The position numbers were made by a program, and so were the translations under genes. From positions 4,960,001 to 5,024,000 of the forward strand of contig VCCP01000003.1 in NCBI GenBank assembly GCA_005765155.1: a stretch of 64,000 nucleotides of DNA, given 5' to 3'. The stretch comes from Zelopaecilomyces penicillatus. Its lineage: Eukaryota > Ascomycota > Sordariomycetes > Hypocreales > Pseudodiploosporaceae. Of this stretch, positions 56,453-64,000 are shown one piece after another (the first letter of the stretch is position 1; every line of letters starts with the position of its first letter). Under the pieces are notes generated by a model that searched no databases, was not told the origin of the DNA, and worked only from the letters and a program-made list of their open reading frames with translations.

Positions 56453-56512
56453 GTCTCTCGCAATGTTGTTGTTGAAGGAGTTTGTTTGGAAAGTAAGAAG
56501 TCGATGAAGCAT

Positions 56513-57424
56513 TAAGCTTCTACACTCTTTGCCTCAAAAAATTGATGCAGGGATGCTAATATGTCCATTCTCACGCTGCGAGGGAAGGAGGCACTGGGGA
56601 TATCATGTGCGGTTGCATTCACACACCAGCACTAAGAACTTACCTAATAACAATAACCCTTACCCGGTTCATCGAGCCATGAATCCAATTCACATTAACA
56701 TACAAGAGGAACTAATTCACATTATTGTCATTTCACCTACACCCCGTACTCTTGGCTCGACGGGGACATGTGGAAGTGAAGTCATTAAGGTAAACCCTGG
56801 TCAAGTTTGGAGGGTGTTTTGCAAGCAGCCTGACGCGATCGGTCAGGACAACCAACTCATTCGGAGGACTGAGAGATGATCCATAGTTTATGCCTTGGAA
56901 ACCCGTTTGGAAATAGCTTGGTATAGATCGGCCAGATGATTTCTGAGCAGCGAGCCGGTTTCGAAAGTCAGAGTGTCCCAGTCATGAACAGACTACGAGA
57001 CACCACTGCGCACGGAAAGTCTTTTCTAGCTTTTGACAGGCTCCAAACGTACAATAAACTAATTGGCCTATAATTTTCCGGCAATTTGGTGTTGCTTGAC
57101 ATTGCAATAGTTCTTCCGCCTTCGTTCCGGTTGTTGTTGTTGTTGTTGTTGTCCAAACGAGGTTTCGCGCATTGAACCCTGACCCAACCATCTCGAGTAT
57201 GTGTACAGTGTGCGTGGAGGTGGAACTGTCGTTATTGGCACAGTCCGAGCTGCCCTGCCTGCACTGGCCACCTATGACGAAGCTTCAATTCCCGTAAACA
57301 CAGATAAGCAACATTGCGTGACAACGCCAATCGACGACCCAAGCAACACAAGAGATCATCAATCACACCTCGGTTATCTCCCATACGGACTCCACTACCT
57401 CCGGAATCTTTCTCCTCGGCTAGA
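56513..57424. other. Divergent promoter region
   Basis: About 0.9 kb lies between two head-to-head genes. It contains a GTT trinucleotide run at 57130-57150. No gene is seen. Confidence 0.6.
57130..57150. repeat. (GTT)7 trinucleotide repeat
   Basis: Seven perfect units lie about 275 bp before the start codon of the coiled-coil gene. Confidence 0.9.
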
Positions 57425-59209
57425 ATGGCGGATGCAGAAGAAAAGGCACGCCAGGAGAAGATTGCGGCGGCGAAGAAGCGCGCAAGTGACATCTCCCTCG
57501 AATCCGAAGCGGATCATCTCCTGCGTGCATGCTAACCAGTCTACCTTGTAGGTTGAGCAACTGAAGAAAAAGAAGAGTAAGAAGCCCAGCACGACCAAGA
57601 AGGACGAAGCAAAAGAGGAATCTGCAGACGCGCCGGCGCCTGATGCCGTTGAGGACGCCTCTGGGCAACCAGAGCCAAGTCAGGATGCCGACAAGGCCAT
57701 CGAAGACGACAAACTAGACGAATCGTCACCATCAGGAACACCTTCGCTAGCGCAGCAATCAAAACTCAGATCTGCTTCATTCCGTACAGGATCTACACCT
57801 GGCTCCGGTGCCCTCTCTCCCGGCCCGTTAAGCCCCGACGGCGAAACTGCGCCTGACATATACCGGAAACATGTCGCGAGGATAGAAGATCTGGAGAAGG
57901 AAAACAAGAGGCTTAGTAAGGAACATGCGGACTCAGAGAAGAGGTGGCAGAAGGCCGAAGAGGAACTCGCAGATCTCCGTGAGGCAGACGCCGAGCCTAG
58001 CTCGAGCAAAGGTGACAAAGACGGCGAGATTGACAAGCTGGTGAGTTGCTGGTCATTGTAGGCTCGCAATTGAGTTGCCAACAAGTATGCTAACTAGGGG
58101 TATAGAAAAGTGATATTGCTTCTTTGCAGCGTCACAACACACAGCTCCAGCAACAAGCCTCTCGCAATTCCGGCCACACACATCGTCCATCAGTCACGGT
58201 AGCATCACCCCCTCCAGCCCTTCAAGCAGAGCTCGATTCAAAGTCAGCCACGATCGAGTCAATGGAAATTGAGATTTCAAAGTTAAAGGCCCGGGTTGAG
58301 CGCCAGGAAAGCGGTGCGACATCGGAGAAGGAGCAAGTTGCTGCCTTGGAGGATAAGGTCGCTCGTGCCGAGGCTGCGGCAGGCAAGGCTCAGCGCGAAC
58401 TCCAGGATCTCAAGCGCAATCTCGATCGTACAGCAGAGAAGGCTGTTCGAGAGGGAAGCGAACGATCAAGCGCGGAGACTAAACTGAAGACTTTGGAGCA
58501 GGGGCTGGAGGAGGCTATGGACACGAACAAGGAGCTGGAGAAGAAGGCTGATGGACTCGAGAAGAAAGTTGCCACCCTAACAACGTTACACAAAGAACAA
58601 GATTCACGTTTTCAGGCTCAGAAGAAGGATAAGGAACAAGTTGAGAAGGAAGTCAAAAGCCTGAAGGAAAAGGTGGAAAAACTTGAGAATGAAAATCTCA
58701 AGCTTCGAAGCCGCAGGTCCGCAGATGGTGGTGGTGGTCTCGACGACGAAGGCGTCGATGAGCTTGAGAATGAGGAGAGACTCAAACTAGAGAAGAAAAT
58801 TCGCAGTCTAGAACAAGAAGTTCACGAGCTTCGCAGCGGGGCATGGATAGGAAAACGTCGAGAAATGGAGGCGACAAGCCCTGGTTTCCAGGACGTGGAT
58901 CTTTCTAGCGGCAACAACCCTCCACCCCTAAGGAAGAGCTCAGGCGGCGGCATCGGTAACTTCCTTACCCAAGGCCTGAACGCTCTCGCGGGCGGTGGTG
59001 ACGACGACGAGTTACTAGACGACGACGATGATGACATGGAGTTTGACGAGGACGCGTTCCGCAAGGCTCACGAAGAAGAGGCCAAGAACCGCATTGAGAG
59101 AATCAAAGAGATCAAGCGGTCGCTGAAGCACTGGGAAGGCTGGAGGTTGGACATTGTGGACATGCGGAGAGGCACTGCACAGGGTATTGGGGAGATGTTT
59201 GAGGTTTAA
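57425..59209 (+). CDS. Long coiled-coil protein (golgin-like / 'M protein repeat' type)
   Basis: Exons 57425-57481, 57552-58040 and 58106-59209 give 549 aa. The first intron (70 nt) uses a GC donor: CGC|GCAAGT with a GCTAAC branch and TAG acceptor. No GT donor restores the frame. The second intron is 65 nt, GTGAGT...TAG. The conserved start MADAEEKARQEKIAAAKKR joins VEQLKKKKSKK. After a disordered Ser/Pro/Asp segment come long heptad coiled coils (about 135-180 and 205-425, for example KLKARVERQ, EKEVKSLKEKVEKLENENLKL). Next are a Gly-rich break (GGGIGNFLTQGLNALAGGG), a run of aspartates, and a conserved end (HEEEAKNRIERIKEIKRSLKHWEGWRLDIVDMR in two stretches). That end resembles proteins tethering vesicles at the Golgi, but I cannot prove a GRIP/GRAB domain. 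Function is inferred only. Confidence 0.85.
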
Positions 59210-62200
59210 AGGGGGGGTTAAGGGGAGAGGGGTTAGGCTAAACTAGGAGTATGGGGTGGGATAATGTGAACTTGAACATTGTTCTTGAAATGGTTAAGAG
59301 ACGGTTATGTTATGTTATAGGTACAATGATTGATGTATCAAATGTCCAACCGAGCGTTAATGGGAGTTCTACAAATGTGCAATTGCCAGTCTTGGGGTTC
59401 CGTCACGGTGCTTTCTGTTTGTGACTTGTTGTGTAACGTTGAACCTAACCAAGTCAAGTCAAGTCAAGAAAACAGTAACGGTAATCAAGTAAGGTTGGTT
59501 CATCCGGTATCATGCATAGATACTATTACGTTTTGAACCAATTACTGTTTCTGGAGAGGGACTATTCAATAGTAAGATGTGCATTGATGCATCTGTGTGT
59601 TCGCCGACACCGGTGCAGAATCGCGGCGCCGGACATTGATTACTCGGCACCCCGAAGCTGGGGGCGCCTGGCACTTTGCGATGATCTGGAAATGTCCGTC
59701 GTAGCAGACAAGGCCAATGCGGTAGTTGTAGGGTATGATATTGGTTTTTTTTTGCGGAAAATGACGGGTGGGACGAAGATGAGGGCGGGGGTCACGATGG
59801 AGCGTCTGGGGAGAAACAGAAATGATGGGGTTGATAGCTGGGGAAAGAGATGGCGATGACGAATTGTCCGATGGGATCTGCAAACAGTCTATAGCCTTTT
59901 TCTACGAAAGTCCATAAGCCAGGTAAGCAGCCTCCCCATGCTGCCAAGACAATAAATTATCTCGTTGGAACCGAAAATTCCTCGCTGGCCCCGAGATAAG
60001 TACGGATACCGAATCCGACCAATGCTTCTAGAAAGACGCCAAAACTATGCTTCCATCAGTCAGGGGGGTTTGACGGTAATTGCTTCGAATTGAGTGCGGT
60101 GTATGTGTGAGTGGGCTATCATTTGAGGTGGCGCGCCGTTTTGCCATGTCATAGCCAAGAGCCCATTACATGATGGAATATGATATGTGGTGCAAAAAGT
60201 GAATACACTAGTGACCTAATAGCAACTAACTTGATACAGTATTACTCCCTAAGGTTAAACGATGCTCTTCACATGATATCCTTGTCCTAGATAATCTGGG
60301 GCCTGGCGCGCGTCTCTCGGGATTTCCAGGTGAGATGGCTGCTTCTTAGCATTGCGACTTTTGTTGGACTACCGACGCCAAGAAACAATCACGTATGTAC
60401 ATACACCTCTAAAAAGCGGGATTTCTTTCTCAACGCTCTTGTAGACGACGGCCCGGTTGAAGCGACATCCCGCCGATACAAAAGGCTAAGATTCCGTGTC
60501 GGCGCCCCGTAGGCAACGGCCAAGAAAAAAAGAATGTTCCAAAAGGGGGCACCTGGTAATATCAAGCTTTACGGACACACAATTCCAAAAGATGCCGAGC
60601 GTGGCTGGCAACGAGTAAGGATGTAAAGCCACTCAATCCAAGAGGGCAGAACCAAGGCGGGTGGCCCAGCGCCTCTTATCATGCCCAGGCAGCGCCCAGC
60701 AATAGCCAAGGAAGCGGCGAAAGATCCATGATGGAAGTGGTGGCCGCCAGATCTCGCCAAGCAGAAGCAGTACACACACTTTTGGGTATGTGCCTCATAG
60801 AGCCTCAAGTCAAAAGCTTGACTTGACCAGACAACAGACAGGCATGCTAGTGGCGGCTCTCAAAGGCTGGCTTATATGATAGCGACGTGAGATTCTTATC
60901 CCATGCCGCCTGCTATCACAAACATCGAGCGTTATCCCACGGCATTGTTGCTCATAGATGGCTTTCCATATCCGATGTGCATCCCGAAAAGGGAAGAGGT
61001 GTCCTGCAGCACGGCTAGCAGGGTGAACCAACCCATTACGTACAGAATCGTTGGCACTTGGACACAAGCGCAATAGTGCCAGCGGGTTCGCGAACGGGGC
61101 TGCCCATCGATAGAGGCAAATAATCCGACGGCGCCAGCCAACAACCTTAACGATTTAAGGCAGAGGAGCAAAGTAATTACCGGGGGGTGGTCGTTTGTCC
61201 CCCCTTGTTGCTCGTTGGTTGGCAGCGGCACGGGCTAGGTTAGTACTGTACACCTACAGTCTGTTTAGCATTCTGTTGTAGCAAATCCTCAGGGTCTGCT
61301 AGCCCAACCGAAGCCCTTCTATCCCGGAGTGAATTCGCAGGCAGGGCGGCGATCTCTCCGGGGCTTATTTCTCGCGACGCATGTGGCGCACACCTGGCTT
61401 CTGCCTCCCATTTTCAATTGGACGCTGGCAGATCGGATGACAACCCTAACCAATTTTAAGGCGGGAGTGGTAGAGGTAGAGAAAAGGCAGTCTCTTCAAA
61501 CTTGTAACTGAGTATTTCGCGTACTGTGCTTCGCATATCGATAGTATTGCTACGCACGGTAGGTCAGCATCTCGTGGTAGGTGCGTGTTCGGATAGTAGA
61601 GACAAAAAACCTATTAATAATAAACCGCCCAAGTTCTGAGACCCCGCCCAGGCCTAGAACACCAGTATTGTTATGCTATCTTCCGTTGCCGCTCGGAGGC
61701 AGATAGGTGCTGGCACGGACATAATACGTAGCTGAAAGTAAAAATGGACCAGTGGGCTGACCGAACGGGCGTCCGGAGCAGGAGAGGTCCATATCTGTGA
61801 GGCCAAACAATCGAATTGTGCTGCTGCTGAACCGTGAGTGCCCGTCGCGCAGAATGTGTACTGTGCTATATCTGTAACCAATTAATAGTACCTAAGTAGG
61901 CACTGTAGATTGCAAGTTGTATAGTAATTACTGTGTCCGTTTGCTGAAGAAAAGCCCGCGCAACTTGTCCATCTATCTGCACCTTCGGGGAGAACATAAG
62001 TTGTCCCTTGCCTGGTCAGGTCTTGGCTTGATGGGTAGGCTTTTTTCCTGTCTGGGCATTGATAAGCGCTTTGCCGGCAATTGCCATGTCCAATATCGTG
62101 GGTGTGCACAGCGAAGCTATTCCGTGGAAGCGAGCGGGAAGCCATGCAGGACAATCAGGCAGACAAAGGAACATCACTTGCCTATTTCAAGCATGGTTCA

Positions 62201-64000
62201 TAATGTCTCTTATGATATCCATCCAGTCAATTTTGCCAGCCAAAGACGCCCATGAAGACGCCCACCAAGCAGCCACGGAGGATGGTGATGTTTGGTGCGA
62301 ATCGGTGTGGTGTGCTGGGGGGGTGTGAATTGCGCATGTGGACCACCACGACGGCGAATCTGCCCCCTTCTAGAACCTCTGCTCGCAGCTGTTAGGGCGC
62401 TTCTAGCGCCGGGTTAGGCTGACGAGAAACAGCTTAGCTCGTCTGGGCACGTCCTAGGCTCGCCCCAATGACACCCTCTCCCAGGGATGTCCAGGGATGG
62501 CTAGGATCGCTAGAGATAAAGCAGAGCACCAGGCGAAAAGCAGAATAGCTCCAGCGTTGATCCCCTGAAGGATCCCCTCCATCTGGAAAAGTCCCCCATA
62601 ACAACAGCAGAGCGCCAAGCCGTGGCTGCGCCCCTCGCATCGCCGGCCGTCGGTACGCAGCAGCAACGCATGTGGTCGCTAGGCTGGGCTGCCTGCTCTT
62701 GCGCGGGCGTCGACACATAGCAAATGCTGCCGCCAAAATGCACGGCATATTAATCCTCGTACTGGAAACACCTTGGCGACGCTGTGGTCCCCAGGAGGAG
62801 AATAAGGAACCGGTGCCAGTGTCAAACTCGACTTTGGCCTTTCCGGCTCGCTCGACCACCCAATAGGATGTTGATAAAGCATTCAAGCAGAAAATCTGAT
62901 TGACCTTATCAGCAACGTCGACGTAGATCCCCTCCCCCAGGTTTTATGCGTATCTATCTCGACAACCACAGTGTCGCTGTTACGCCGCCATCCGTACGTA
63001 CCCGAGAGCACAGACACGGTCCAGGACGCTCAACCGTTTACGGTTACTTGGTCCCATTTGTGCCCGTGCTTGCAGCAAAAATCGGAGGAGGGTCGAAAGG
63101 CTCAGGAAAAGGAAGAGAGATACGCCGAAGCTTGGCAGCGTTGGTCCTCCGAATGGCCCAGTTTTTGTATTCCATTCTGCTGACCTCTTTGACAGAGCCA
63201 AGACGTGGGGGAAATTGGATGAGACATAAACAACCCGACCCAGCAGAAGCACGAGCACGAGCACAAGCAACGCGCGTGGGTTGTGAGGACAAAAAAAAAA
63301 CGGGGACGACAAAAGCCAAGCAAGCAGAGGCATGGGGAAAATCCTACCATAGAGGCAGGGAAGGTGACAAAACACGTTTGACGCGGGGTTTGGAAACAAA
63401 AAAATTGACACAGCGAAAACGTTGAGGCAGCTGACAAATACGGCACTGCAGAATGCTGCTCACGGGAACAAGATAGCCAAAAAGAAAATGCGGCGAGAAT
63501 ACGCCTGCGCAGTTGTCCTTTGGCTAGGCAGACTCTCGATTCGATGATGCTTTGATATGGTCCGAATGTCTCTGGAATGTTTCCTGGGTGCACCAAAAGC
63601 CTGGGCTGCTTGATGTGACGATGCCGTGTTCGCTAATTACAGTGCAATTGGTTGCATACCCGCAGCCCATTCAGCGCAACGCAGCTGCTGTAAGGCTCTG
63701 CCAACAGGTGGTTGCACTGCAGTATGCGGGTATTTACTAGCTGTGGTGCTCGCCATCTGGGTTAAGTAGCGCCCGTGATTAGACTTTCCCACAGTGGTTG
63801 TCTTGCCATCGTCTCCCCAGTGCTGGGCTGCGTGTTGCAGCCAACGGCGTGTCGAGGTTGCATTTCTTCTTTCTCTTTTTCCCTCTCATCTTGTGTCTTT
63901 CCACAGCCCACGCAGAGGCAAATCCACACTCACACACACACCCACACCCACCAGTTCAATCCCTGTACGGCGAGCTCAAGGAGGGGGTGTGTCTTTTGCT
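59210..64000. other. Gene-poor right end (about 4.8 kb)
   Basis: No gene can be supported. Frames such as 62946-63425, 61917-62255 and 62434-62886 lack family resemblance and splice logic, and overlap other open frames. The last 150 bases are pyrimidine- and CA-rich, which could be a leader of a gene beyond the window. Confidence 0.5.
59451..59465. repeat. (AAGTC)3 short tandem repeat
   Basis: Three perfect pentamer units, with partial units on each side, lie 3' of the coiled-coil gene. Confidence 0.85.

Noticed and set aside
62946..63425. Plus-strand frame of 159 codons near the right end
   Set aside because: No recognisable domain, strong overlap with longer antisense frames, includes a poly-A run; no splice or promoter support.
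63940..63970. B-box-like AGTTCAATCCC suggesting a tRNA
   Set aside because: The T-arm stem does not pair and there is no A-box or acceptor stem at the right distance.
1..64000. Secondary-metabolite gene cluster or retained transposon
   Set aside because: No PKS, NRPS, terpene synthase, P450, transposase, reverse transcriptase, long terminal repeat or terminal inverted repeat was seen in any frame I read.

Overview
This is nuclear DNA from a filamentous ascomycete (Pezizomycotina). The genes carry short introns of about 65-145 nt, mostly GTANGT...CTAAC...AG. The gene complement (secreted glutaminase A, C2/RasGAP protein, CyP40, NOT3, fungal F-box and C2H2 proteins) is typical of Sordariomycetes. 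Hypocreales is my best guess, not proven. Genes are single copy, lie on both strands and are not in operons. I see no tRNA, rRNA, CRISPR array or intact transposon.

Layout. 0-7 kb: the 3' half of an MFS transporter, then a three-exon ferritin-fold gene convergent with a five-exon 3-hydroxyisobutyrate-dehydrogenase-type gene. 7-12.8 kb: no supportable gene. 12.8-21 kb: seven-exon secreted glutaminase (gtaA), an intronless helical/TPR-like protein, a four-exon F-box/zinc-cysteine protein, and mitochondrial ribosomal protein L20 on the minus strand. 24-25 kb: a Ser/Pro-rich orphan protein. 25.3-33.6 kb: a gene-poor tract with a cluster of AGGTACCT-type palindromes ahead of a large RasGAP gene (33.6-37.4 kb). 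38.8-45.8 kb: CyP40 and D-aminoacyl-tRNA deacylase (both minus), the latter divergent from NOT3 (plus). 45.8-51 kb: gene-poor. 51-59 kb: a C2H2 zinc-finger protein, a large disordered protein (minus) and a coiled-coil protein (plus). 59-64 kb: no supportable gene.

How the genes work together. Most are unrelated housekeeping genes: translation quality control (DTD), mitochondrial translation (mL58), mRNA decay (NOT3), Hsp90 co-chaperoning (CyP40), small-GTPase control (RasGAP) and extracellular glutamine use (GtaA). No biosynthetic cluster is evident.

The most interesting item is the ferritin-fold gene at 4001-5189. After splicing it aligns without gaps to animal H-ferritin over helices A, B and C, but the ferroxidase ligands are largely replaced and a six-cysteine tail is added. 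Two unusual gene structures also stand out: a 7-nt first coding exon in the deacylase gene and a GC-AG intron in the coiled-coil gene.
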